NCBI GenBank assembly: GCA_033391075.1
Contig: JAWPMV010000001.1
Span: forward strand, 7,378,001-7,442,000
Length of the DNA stretch: 64,000 nucleotides
DNA from: Bacteroidia bacterium
GTDB lineage: Bacteria; Bacteroidota; Bacteroidia; J057
Direction: 5' to 3'
Numbering within the stretch: position 1 is the stretch's first letter; the number at the start of each line of letters is the position of its first letter. The position numbers and the translations under genes are program-made. Shown here in pieces: positions 25,027 through 33,314 of the stretch. The notes beneath the pieces were generated by a model. It ran no database searches and was not told the origin of the DNA. It saw only the letters and a program-made list of their open reading frames with translations.

Positions 25027-26205
25027 TTATACCCAGGCGATCAATTTCTGATTTTTGACCCTTCTGTATGACCAGAGTAGGCAGAGGATAAATGCCATAT
25101 TTGTCAAAATGACCTGCAGCCCCAATGCCTGATGATATTTGAACATTCCCAATTCAGCGGCTTTCAGCATCGTGGACTGCATAAGCCCTGTCAGGATAAA
25201 TGCAGGGAAAATGAGTAGTATTAAGCTAAGGAAGTAAATGCTGAAGTTTTTTCTGCTTTTGTTTATGGAATGGCTGATGGCAGGGAGACTGTTATGCGGC
25301 TTGGTATAGAGGTAAACTATTCCACCGATCCAGCATAAACTTACCAGCCCAATCGAAATCCCACTCATCAGTTCGGTGCTAAGGGGAAGTCCGAGGTATT
25401 TCATCAAAAAAATGCTGCCATCACCCAGGATTCCAGTAGTAAGTTTAAGTAAAACGTATAAAAATGCTCCTGCCAAGACACAGAGTTTAAGCCGTAGGTT
25501 CAATTTGCTTTCCAGATTTTTCTCCCCCAATATTCTATAGTTCCAAAGCTCTTTGAAAAGGAGTATACCGGGCGAAAGATAGAATGAAAACTTCCAGATT
25601 AACATATGCCACCCAGTTGAAACAGAGCTACTGCCCGGAGTTCCCAGAAGGGAAGATAATCCAATCTGGAATAAAACCGGCAAGGGCAATAGTAAAATCC
25701 CTACCACAAAGAATGCCGGTCGTTTTATAAGTACAGGTATAATTTTGTTGTATAGCCTGAAGGCAAGGTTTTTAAATTGGAAGAGGACATACAGAAATAA
25801 TACGCTCAGGCCTACACTACATCCATAAAGAAGAAAATTTGCCATTTCTGGTGAAAAATTACTTCCCAGATGGATAAAAGTATTGATGTATAAGGTATTG
25901 AAAAAGCTTGAGATCAAAGTCCAGAAAATCAAGCTGAGCGAAATGATCCAGAAATAGTTGATCCAGATATTTTTCTGGTTGGCCTGATAATATTGATCTA
26001 TCAGTTTTTCGGTATCTCCCAGACTTTCCAGGCTCAATTCATAGGCTTTTTGGTCTGAGTGATCTTCGCGATTTATTTCGTAGGCATCCCTCACATGACT
26101 TTCCAGTTCATTGATATTGTCATAGGTAAAGGCTCCGCTTTTGCTAAGTCTGCTGCGTAAAGAATGGAGTGCAAGTTTTATCGAAAAAGAATCGGGGTCT
26201 TTCAT
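25027..26205 (-). CDS. Multi-pass membrane protein with permease-prefix-like N-terminus
   Basis: About 392 residues. The soluble N-terminal 80 residues (LRSRLSKSGAFTYDNINELESHV, YELSLESLGDTEKLIDQYYQ) resemble the permease prefix domain found on FtsX-like ABC permeases that are linked to PadR regulators. It is followed by about nine or ten hydrophobic helices, but no ABC ATPase and no FtsX/MacB periplasmic domain. An ATG at 26205 is preferred over the TTG at 26226. It is the next gene downstream of the PadR regulator on the same strand (about 195 bp gap) and is probably under its control. Function unknown. Confidence 0.7.
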   Translation of the reverse strand: MKDPDSFSIKLALHSLRSRLSKSGAFTYDNINELESHVRDAYEINREDHSDQKAYELSLESLGDTEKLIDQYYQANQKNIWINYFWIISLSLIFWTLISSFFNTLYINTFIHLGSNFSPEMANFLLYGCSVGLSVLFLYVLFQFKNLAFRLYNKIIPVLIKRPAFFVVGILLLPLPVLFQIGLSSLLGTPGSSSVSTGWHMLIWKFSFYLSPGILLFKELWNYRILGEKNLESKLNLRLKLCVLAGAFLYVLLKLTTGILGDGSIFLMKYLGLPLSTELMSGISIGLVSLCWIGGIVYLYTKPHNSLPAISHSINKSRKNFSIYFLSLILLIFPAFILTGLMQSTMLKAAELGMFKYHQALGLQVILTNMAFILCLLWSYRRVKNQKLIAWV

Positions 26206-26399
26206 AAAATTGGAAGGATGATGCAATCGTCTCGTGATTCGATCACAATATGTTGTTCAATGAGTTGAATAATAATTGTTTAAAATTCTCAGCTGGAAGT
26301 CTACTCAATTCCAGGCAATCAGTTTTTTATTTAGGGCCCTTTTGAAATTCCATTCACAAGGATTGATCTATAGAAAAATGTATTAGCTTTTCATAGGAG

Positions 26400-26738
26400 T
26401 TAGCTTAAATGGGCTTTCCAAAGCTTATCAAGCATCCCATTGATGAGCTTCCATTGCTGAATCTCCTGCTCCTGGGCTTTTTTGCCTGATTTAGTAATCT
26501 GATAATATTTTCTCCTCCTGCCATTTTCTCCCGCTTTCCATTGAGAACTGATCAGGCCTTTCTTTTCCAGTTTGTGTAAAACCGGATAAAGCATGCCATC
26601 AGTCCAGGTGATCTTATCACTCGAAAGTAATTTTACCTCCTGAATGATTTCGTATCCATAACTCTCTCCCTTACTGAGGATGCCCAATATGACAGGGATA
26701 GAGCTGGCGGCTGTTAAATCTTTAGATATCTTATCCAT
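26400..26738 (-). CDS. PadR-family transcriptional regulator
   Basis: A 112-residue winged-helix repressor. Characteristic PadR segments are IPVILGILSKGESYGYEIIQEV, WTDGMLYPVLHKLEKKGLI and GRRRKYYQITKSGKKAQEQEIQQW, followed by the dimerisation helix. The ATG at 26738 is chosen because an upstream in-frame start at 26765 lies inside a perfect operator-like palindrome. PadR proteins usually repress transporter or membrane protein genes and their own gene; the neighbouring membrane protein is the likely target. Confidence 0.9.
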   Translation of the reverse strand: MDKISKDLTAASSIPVILGILSKGESYGYEIIQEVKLLSSDKITWTDGMLYPVLHKLEKKGLISSQWKAGENGRRRKYYQITKSGKKAQEQEIQQWKLINGMLDKLWKAHLS

Positions 26739-26747
26739 ACCTTGTAG

Positions 26748-26777
26748 TTCTATGTATATACGCAAGTATACATAGAA
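26748..26777. promoter_or_regulatory. PadR operator candidate: 11-bp perfect inverted repeat
   Basis: Arms TTCTATGTATA (26748-26758) and TATACATAGAA (26767-26777) with an 8-bp spacer, 10 bp upstream of the PadR ATG. It contains the ATGT/ACAT half sites typical of PadR-family operators, though the ATGT-to-ACAT gap (14 bp) is longer than the usual 8. Autoregulation is the simplest reading. Confidence 0.65.
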
Positions 26778-26933
26778 GTTCTGGGTATGGCAAGGAGTTT
26801 ATGAAAAAATGTGTTGTTGTGTTGGTGTTTATCATGGATAATAACTCCTGCACCCCAAGACCTCCGTTGCTTAATCCCAAAAACCGCAGTAATTTAGTAT
26901 GAATATAAAGGACCTATACTCACGTCTACCTAA

Positions 26934-29900
26934 ATGAAAAAGTTTTTAATCGTTCTCGCCATCTTGGGAGCAATAGCAGCAGCTGCATTCTTCTTCCTCA
27001 GAGATACCGGAGAAATCAAGGTGCTCATTTTCTCCAAAACGGAGGGCTTTCGACACGAATCCATAGAGCCCGGAATTGAGGCCATCAAAAAGATGGGAGA
27101 GGAAAAAGGCTTTTCCGTAGCTGCTACAGAAGATGCTGCGGTTTTTACGGAAACAGAACTCCAAAAATATAATGTCATCATTTTCCTGAATACCACAGGA
27201 GATATACTTGATCAGACTCAGCAAATTGAACTCAATCGGTTTATACAAGCCGGAGGAGGTTGGCTGGGAATCCATGCGGCGGCTGATACCGAATATGATT
27301 GGCCCTGGTATGGAGGCCTGGTAGGTGGTTATTTCAAAAGCCATCCCAACAATCCCAATGTTCGCGAAGCCAGCATGAAGGTGCTTGACCAGGGACATCC
27401 TGCTACAGAGGGATTACCTACGGATATGAAGCGTACAGATGAGTGGTACAATTACAAAGCCATAGACCCGGATATCAATGTGCTGATCAATTTGGATGAA
27501 AGTTCTTATGGAGGTGGAGAAAATGGAGAAGAACATCCCATTACCTGGTACAAAGAATACGATGGTGGCCGTACTTTTTATACTGGTTTTGGACATACCA
27601 AGGAAAGCTATCAGGAACCTGAATTCCTCAAATTGCTTTGGGGAGGAATCCAATATGTAGCAGGAGAAGGTCAGCCCGTAAACTTTGATTTGGCAACGGC
27701 TGCTCCAGAAGAAAATCGCTTCCGCAAGATCGTTCATGCACAGAATCTCTTCGAACCGATGGAATTGGTGATGCTTCCTAATCGCAAAATCCTTTTTGTA
27801 GAAAGAAGAGGAGGCGTCAAAGAATATGATCCCAAGACCAAAGAATTACGATTGGTAAAGGAAATGGATGTCCATTTCGGACATGAAGATGGTTTGCTGG
27901 GATTGGCACTTGATCCCAAATATGCTGAGACCAATCAAATATATCTTTTCTATTCGCCTCCCGGAGAGGAAGCCAAGCAGCACGTCTCTCGCTTTATCTA
28001 TAAGGACGGAGAACTGGATTTGGCATCAGAACAAGTAATCATTGAAATTCCTACCCAAAGGCAAGAATGTTGTCATGCAGCAGGCTCTTTGGAGTTTGGT
28101 CCCAATGGGAATCTCTTTATCTCAACAGGCGACAATACCAGTCCTCGTGAGTCAGATGGATTTTCGCCTAGCGATGAGCGGGAAGGAAGAGGACCTTTTG
28201 ATGCCCAGAAATCTTCTTCTAATACCAATGACCTCCGAGGGAAAATTTTGCGTATCAGACCTACTGCCGATGGATATGAAATCCCGGAAGGTAATCTATT
28301 CGCTGCTGACGGATCAGAAGGTAGACCGGAGATTTATGTGATGGGTTGTAGAAATCCTTATCGTATCAGTATAGACCAGCATACAGGAGATCTTTTTTGG
28401 GGAGATGTAGGGCCAGATGCGGGAAATCCTATGGAGAATCGAGGACCGCAAGGGCATGATGAAATCAATCGAGCCAAAGGCCCTGGTTTTTTTGGTTGGC
28501 CCTATTTCGTAGGAGACAATAAAGCCTATAATGAGTTTGATTTTGCGGACAGCCTTTCTCTGGCTGCTTATGATCCTTTGAAACCGATCAATAATTCACC
28601 CAATAATACAGGAGCCCAGGAATTACCTCCTGCTCAGCCTGCAATGGTTTACTATCCTTATTCAGCTTCTCCTGAATTTCCCTTAGTGGGAGATGGTGGA
28701 CGAAATGCCATGGCTGGACCTGTGTTTTATCTGGAAGATTATCCTGAAAACCCCTATAGATATCCAGAATACTATGATGGAAAATTCTTTGCCTATGACT
28801 GGATGAGGGGCTGGATCATGGCCATCAGTTTTGATGAAAATGGTGAGATGCTTCGGATGGAGCCCTTTCTCCCGAATATGAAATTTAATAATCCGGTAGA
28901 CATCATCTTCGGACCAGATGGTGATATGTGGATGCTGGAGTATGGGACAAACTGGTTCGCCCAGAATACTGATGCCCGACTGGTCCATATCGAATATAGC
29001 TCAGGTAATCGCGAACCGGTAGCTGTAATCGAGGCGGAAAAAAGCATCGGTGGCCTGCCGCTCAATCTACAGTTTAAAGGAGAAAATTCTATAGACTATG
29101 ATGGAGATGTACTCACTTATGCCTGGAGTTTTACTTCGGATGAAGTGCAGAGTACGGAGGCCAATCCTCGCTTTACCTTTGAAAAGGCAGGGACTTATAA
29201 TGTGAAACTCAAAGTTTCCGATCCGGACGGACTGGTACATCAATCAAGCTTTCAGGTAATGGTAGGAAATGCACTTCCAGAGATCAAGTGGAATATTGCA
29301 GGTAATCGTTCCTTCTATTTTGAGGGCCAAAATCTGGAGTATGAAGTTGAAGTATCTGATGAGGAAGATGGAAATATCGTGGAAAGCAATCCTTCGGCCA
29401 TTACCGTTAGTATGGATTATCTGGCGAAAGGATTTGATATCAATGAAATCAGCCTGGGGCATGAAGCCATGATGGAAAAATCAACGGCCCTGATAGGTAA
29501 ACAATTGATCTCAAATTATAACTGTAAGGCCTGTCATCAGGAAAAAGAAAAATCTGTCGGACCCACATATACTCAGATTAGCAAGCGTTATAAAGGAGAT
29601 GATACAGCTATTAAGAATCTGGCCCAAAAGGTGATCAAGGGAGGCAATGGTGTATGGGGCCAATTGGCGATGGCTGCCCATCCTCATGTATCCACAGGAG
29701 AAGCCGAACAAATGATTCGCTACATTCTTTCTTTGGAAGGAGAAATTGCGATGCCATCACAGCCATTGAGTGGAAGCCTTGCTCCTGATTTCAAAGAAGA
29801 AAATGAAGAAGCAGTATATGTCCTCATGGCCAGCTATACGGATAAGGGAGGAGTGGAGATTGGACCTTTGACCGGAAGAGAAACCCTTATCCTAAAATAT

Positions 29901-30326
29901 CCCAAAATCCATGCGGAGAGCGCAAAGAGCCTCAAAAAGGTGATGAAATTTGAAGTTACCCCTGAGATGGCAGAAGGGATGATCGATGAGCCCATGGAGA
30001 TTTTGATCGGACGGGATCAGGGATATGCAGAATATGAAGCTTTTGACTTCACTGGTATCCAATCCTTTGACCTTATGGCTATCGCCAACTCCATGTTCAT
30101 GGATGGAGGAAGTATAGAGTTCAGAATTGATGCTCCTGATGGGAAAGTAATTGGCAGAAAGGAAATAGAGACGAGTCTGGACTTCGATCCGGTTCTGGTA
30201 CCTATGGCTATTGAGTCGGTAGAGGGTATGCATAAACTCTATGTAGTCTTTCATTCAAATGGAGATGGAATGGCTTGTGTGCTCGACTATTTCTTGCCAA
30301 GGATTACAGCTGCACCTGGTTCCTGA
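26934..30326 (+). CDS. ThuA / sugar dehydrogenase (GSDH) / PKD / cytochrome c / carbohydrate-binding fusion protein
   Basis: An 1130-residue exported protein anchored or secreted by an N-terminal hydrophobic segment (FLIVLAILGAIAAAAFFFL). Domains in order: ThuA, a glutamine-amidotransferase-like fold (about 28-245; GGGWLGIHAAADTEYDWPWY, YTGFGHTKESYQEPEFLKLL); a PQQ-dependent glucose/sorbosone dehydrogenase-type beta propeller (about 265-690; GHEDGLLGLALDPKY, QECCHAAGSLEFGPNG, GDNTSP, MGCRNPYRISID); a PKD domain (about 700-785; DGDVLTYAWSF); a c-type cytochrome with one heme site CKACH (about 863-867); and a C-terminal beta domain (about 945-1125) resembling CBM6. Likely oxidises a sugar and passes electrons to its own heme. 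Known as a Bacteroidota/Planctomycete fusion type. Confidence 0.85.
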   Translation: MKKFLIVLAILGAIAAAAFFFLRDTGEIKVLIFSKTEGFRHESIEPGIEAIKKMGEEKGFSVAATEDAAVFTETELQKYNVIIFLNTTGDILDQTQQIELNRFIQAGGGWLGIHAAADTEYDWPWYGGLVGGYFKSHPNNPNVREASMKVLDQGHPATEGLPTDMKRTDEWYNYKAIDPDINVLINLDESSYGGGENGEEHPITWYKEYDGGRTFYTGFGHTKESYQEPEFLKLLWGGIQYVAGEGQPVNFDLATAAPEENRFRKIVHAQNLFEPMELVMLPNRKILFVERRGGVKEYDPKTKELRLVKEMDVHFGHEDGLLGLALDPKYAETNQIYLFYSPPGEEAKQHVSRFIYKDGELDLASEQVIIEIPTQRQECCHAAGSLEFGPNGNLFISTGDNTSPRESDGFSPSDEREGRGPFDAQKSSSNTNDLRGKILRIRPTADGYEIPEGNLFAADGSEGRPEIYVMGCRNPYRISIDQHTGDLFWGDVGPDAGNPMENRGPQGHDEINRAKGPGFFGWPYFVGDNKAYNEFDFADSLSLAAYDPLKPINNSPNNTGAQELPPAQPAMVYYPYSASPEFPLVGDGGRNAMAGPVFYLEDYPENPYRYPEYYDGKFFAYDWMRGWIMAISFDENGEMLRMEPFLPNMKFNNPVDIIFGPDGDMWMLEYGTNWFAQNTDARLVHIEYSSGNREPVAVIEAEKSIGGLPLNLQFKGENSIDYDGDVLTYAWSFTSDEVQSTEANPRFTFEKAGTYNVKLKVSDPDGLVHQSSFQVMVGNALPEIKWNIAGNRSFYFEGQNLEYEVEVSDEEDGNIVESNPSAITVSMDYLAKGFDINEISLGHEAMMEKSTALIGKQLISNYNCKACHQEKEKSVGPTYTQISKRYKGDDTAIKNLAQKVIKGGNGVWGQLAMAAHPHVSTGEAEQMIRYILSLEGEIAMPSQPLSGSLAPDFKEENEEAVYVLMASYTDKGGVEIGPLTGRETLILKYPKIHAESAKSLKKVMKFEVTPEMAEGMIDEPMEILIGRDQGYAEYEAFDFTGIQSFDLMAIANSMFMDGGSIEFRIDAPDGKVIGRKEIETSLDFDPVLVPMAIESVEGMHKLYVVFHSNGDGMACVLDYFLPRITAAPGS

Positions 30327-30346
30327 TAAAGAATATGAGAAAGGCA

Positions 30347-30378
30347 TTGGTGACTCAAAGGGCTGAGTCCTATCTTTG
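30347..30378 (+). promoter_or_regulatory. Bacteroidota-type promoter of the surE operon
   Basis: TTG (30347-30349), a 21-bp spacer and TATCTTTG (30371-30378) match the TTG-N19-21-TAnnTTTG consensus. The start codon of surE is at 30384, only 5 bp past the box, so the transcript would have almost no 5' leader. Confidence 0.55.
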
Positions 30379-30383
30379 CCTCA

Positions 30384-31157
30384 ATGAAAACGAGACCACA
30401 TATTCTTATATCCAATGACGATGGGATACTGGCACCCGGTATCCTGAATCTGGCAGAGATTGCCAGCGAGCTGGGCGACATCAGTATTGTTGCTCCTGAC
30501 AGTGCCCAAAGTGGTATGGGACATGCAATTACCATCGGCAAACCTTTGCGGGTTTATGAAGAAGATTTGCCCGGAGGTTTGCACGGCTTTGCGATCAATG
30601 GTACGCCCGCAGATTGTGTAAAACTAGCAACAGGCGTTTTACTGGATAGGGCGCCTGACCTAATCATATCAGGCATCAACCACGGGGCCAATACTTCTGT
30701 TAGTACTATTTATTCTGGTACCCTGTCCGCTGCCCGAGAAGGAGCCATTCAGGACATTCCTTCCATTGGTTTCTCTCTTTGCAATTTTCAGCATGATGCA
30801 GATATGAGCGCAGCCAAAGCTATTGCGCGTATCATTATCAAAGAAGCACTGGAGCAGAAAATGCCTGCCGGCCAGTGTCTGAATGTAAACATACCTGATT
30901 TACCTTTGGACAAACTCAAAGGAATCAAGGTGACCCGCCAGGCAGAAGGTCGTTGGACAGAAGGTTTTGACGAAAGGGTAGATCCTTTTGGACGAAAGTA
31001 CTACTGGATGACCGGAGAATTTGTACTGACGGACAAAAACAATGGGACGGATATACATGCCATCGAAGCGGGTTATGTTTCCGTAACACCTATAAATCGC
31101 GACATGACCAGACATCAGGACCTTCCTTCTTTGTCTGAGTGGACGCTCGAAATATGA
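30384..31157 (+). CDS. surE: 5'/3'-nucleotidase SurE
   Basis: A 257-residue metal-dependent nucleoside monophosphatase. The metal and active-site loops are clear: ILISNDDGILAPGI (Asp-Asp), VAPDSAQSGMGHAIT, GTPADCVKLA and LIISGINHGANTS...YSGTLSAAREG. It removes phosphate from nucleoside 5'- and 3'-monophosphates and may act on polyphosphate. First gene of a three-gene operon; its TGA overlaps the ATG of lpxB (ATGA). It is linked to lpxB here rather than to the pcm/rpoS cluster seen in Proteobacteria. Confidence 0.95.
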   Translation: MKTRPHILISNDDGILAPGILNLAEIASELGDISIVAPDSAQSGMGHAITIGKPLRVYEEDLPGGLHGFAINGTPADCVKLATGVLLDRAPDLIISGINHGANTSVSTIYSGTLSAAREGAIQDIPSIGFSLCNFQHDADMSAAKAIARIIIKEALEQKMPAGQCLNVNIPDLPLDKLKGIKVTRQAEGRWTEGFDERVDPFGRKYYWMTGEFVLTDKNNGTDIHAIEAGYVSVTPINRDMTRHQDLPSLSEWTLEI

Positions 31158-32251
31158 AGCTCTATTTCATAGCCGGAGAAGATTCTGGAGATCTTCACAG
31201 CAAGAACCTGGTCAGGGCTTTGAAAGCCCAGCTACCCAGCTTGCAAACCCGTGGAGTAGGAGGGGACAAGATGATTGATGCGGGCACTGAATTGATCGCC
31301 CATATCAAGGACATCAATTTCATGGGCTTTTGGGAAGTGCTGAAAAACCTTTCTACCATTCGTCGCCTGTTCAAAAAGGTGAAAGCAGACATTCGTATCT
31401 GGAAACCTGATGCAGTCGTTTTGGTGGATTATCCCGGCTTCAATTTGCGCATGCTTCCCTTCCTCAAAGAGTTGGGCTTGCCGGTTTACTATTACATCTC
31501 GCCTCAACTCTGGGCCTGGAAAAAAGGACGCAAAGAGATCATCCGTCAATACGTAGATAGGATGTTTGTGATCTTGCCTTTTGAGAAAGATTTTTATGCT
31601 AAAGAAGGCATTGAAGTTGATTTTGTAGGTCATCCGCTATTAGATGAATTGACCTATAAGCCAGCGGACAAAAAAGAGAGCAAAACCATAGCATTATTGC
31701 CAGGAAGCAGGTCGCAGGAGATCAAACGTATGCTTCCCGTCATGCTCAATATGACACATCATTTCCCCGGCTATGATTTTGTGGTTGCAGGAGCTCCTTC
31801 TAAAACAGAAGCTTTCTATAAAGATATCATCGGAAATAAACCGGTCGAGCTGCGGATGAAGCAAACCTATAAGATTCTGGAAGAAGCAGATTTTGCATTG
31901 GTTACTTCTGGAACGGCTACTCTGGAGACAGCTCTTCACGGCGTACCTCAGGTCGTTTGCTACAAAGGCTCTTTCATTTCCTATCAAATAGGGAAAAGAC
32001 TGGTTAAGGTGAAATACATCTCTTTGGTCAATCTCATTCTGGATCGCCTTGCGGTCAAAGAATTGATCCAGGGAGAATTCAATGTAGCGAACTTGAAAGC
32101 TCAACTGGAGCTCTTGATGGATGAAGGGCATAGGTCAAAGCTTCTAGATGATTATGAGGACCTGAGAGAGAAGTTGGGCAATGAAGGGGCTTCAGAAAGA
32201 TGTGCAAAATATCTCCTGGGTTATTTGGGAGATGCTGTAGTTCAATCCTAA
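31154..32251 (+). CDS. lpxB: Lipid-A-disaccharide synthase LpxB
   Basis: About 365 residues, GT19 glycosyltransferase that joins UDP-2,3-diacylglucosamine and lipid X to form the lipid A disaccharide at the inner membrane. Signatures: FIAGEDSGDLHSKNLVRAL, GVGGDKMIDAG, INFMGFWEVL, VLVDYPGFNLRML, YYISPQLWAWKKGR, FVGHPLLDEL, ALLPGSRSQEIKRMLP and LVTSGTATLETALHGVPQVVCYK. The ATG at 31154 overlaps the surE stop by ATGA coupling and is preferred over the in-frame GTG at 31139. It shows that the organism makes lipid A. Confidence 0.96.
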   Translation: MKLYFIAGEDSGDLHSKNLVRALKAQLPSLQTRGVGGDKMIDAGTELIAHIKDINFMGFWEVLKNLSTIRRLFKKVKADIRIWKPDAVVLVDYPGFNLRMLPFLKELGLPVYYYISPQLWAWKKGRKEIIRQYVDRMFVILPFEKDFYAKEGIEVDFVGHPLLDELTYKPADKKESKTIALLPGSRSQEIKRMLPVMLNMTHHFPGYDFVVAGAPSKTEAFYKDIIGNKPVELRMKQTYKILEEADFALVTSGTATLETALHGVPQVVCYKGSFISYQIGKRLVKVKYISLVNLILDRLAVKELIQGEFNVANLKAQLELLMDEGHRSKLLDDYEDLREKLGNEGASERCAKYLLGYLGDAVVQS

Positions 32252-32255
32252 GCTT

Positions 32256-33314
32256 ATGGAGCGCAAGAGATTCCTGATTGTTGGTGGTGGACTGGCCGGT
32301 AGCATGCTGGCTGCTCGACTTTGCCTAAAAGAGCAGGAAGTAGTCCTTCTGGATGATAGAGATCCCCATGCGGCTTCAGCAGTAGCTGCCGGACTCTTCA
32401 ATGTTATTACGGGTCGCTTCGGAGCTAAGTCCTGGATGGCCGATGCCCTGGTCCCTGAACTCCGCAATTTTCTCGAAATTCCCGTTTTCCAAGAACTGAA
32501 ATCTTTCGTCCACGACAGCCTCATTTACCGACCTTTTAAAACGGCAGAAGAGTACAACAAATGGACTGCAAGGTCTGAAGAAGATGCCTATAAAGACTGG
32601 GCAGATTTTCTCTCCTTTCCTCAATACTCAGACTATATAGAAAATCCCCTGGGAGGCATCATGATCAAGCAATGCGGTTGGTTGGATATCCCCCATTTCC
32701 TGGAGCGCTTGCAGCAAATTCTCGTCGATCAATTCCAACTGGAAATTCAGTATGTAGCTTTTGAGGAAGCAGGGCTGGATTTAGGGAAGATGACCTATGG
32801 CGATTTTGGTACATTTGATGAGATCATTTTCTGTTCGGGATACAGAAGTAAGGATATTTCCCTTTTTTCTGAACTCCCGATTATTCCCAATAAAGGAGAA
32901 GTATTATTGCTCGAAATCCCTGATCTTCGGATTCCTTTTGTTCTGTCTAAAAAAGTTTATCTCATCCCTCAGGGAGATCAAAAGTTCATCTGTGGCTCGA
33001 CTTATAAAAATCAATTTGACGATCCCCATCCCACACAATCAGGCAAAGAAGAAATCTGTTTTCATCTGGAAAAGGCCCTCAAAGTTCCTTACAAAGTCCT
33101 GGAACAAAGAAGTGGGATTCGACCTACTACGCCTAATCGGCGACCGGTATTAGGAACTCACCCTGCGCATGATCACCTTCATTATTTTGGAGGCTTTGGA
33201 ACCAAAGGCGTTTTGCTTTCTCCTTACTTTTCGAAAAAGATGGCAGAGTATGTATGCGGAGGAAAAGAAGATTTTCTGAAAGAGGTGAGTATCGGGCGCT
33301 ACCTTTCCTCATAA
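32256..33314 (+). CDS. FAD-dependent oxidoreductase (DAO/glycine oxidase-like)
   Basis: A 352-residue flavoprotein with an N-terminal dinucleotide-binding motif (FLIVGGGLAGSMLAARL, GxGxxG) and a DAO-type layout: VVLLDDRDPHAASAVAAGLFN, a mid-region substrate domain, VLEQRSGIRPTTPNRRPVLGT and the C-terminal HYFGGFGTKGVLLSPYF closing the FAD site. It probably oxidises an amine or amino acid, or acts on tRNA-modification intermediates like the MnmC C-domain; which is unknown. ATG 4 bp after the lpxB stop, so third gene of the operon. The last 6 bp overlap the end of the convergent ABC gene. Confidence 0.8.
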   Translation: MERKRFLIVGGGLAGSMLAARLCLKEQEVVLLDDRDPHAASAVAAGLFNVITGRFGAKSWMADALVPELRNFLEIPVFQELKSFVHDSLIYRPFKTAEEYNKWTARSEEDAYKDWADFLSFPQYSDYIENPLGGIMIKQCGWLDIPHFLERLQQILVDQFQLEIQYVAFEEAGLDLGKMTYGDFGTFDEIIFCSGYRSKDISLFSELPIIPNKGEVLLLEIPDLRIPFVLSKKVYLIPQGDQKFICGSTYKNQFDDPHPTQSGKEEICFHLEKALKVPYKVLEQRSGIRPTTPNRRPVLGTHPAHDHLHYFGGFGTKGVLLSPYFSKKMAEYVCGGKEDFLKEVSIGRYLSS

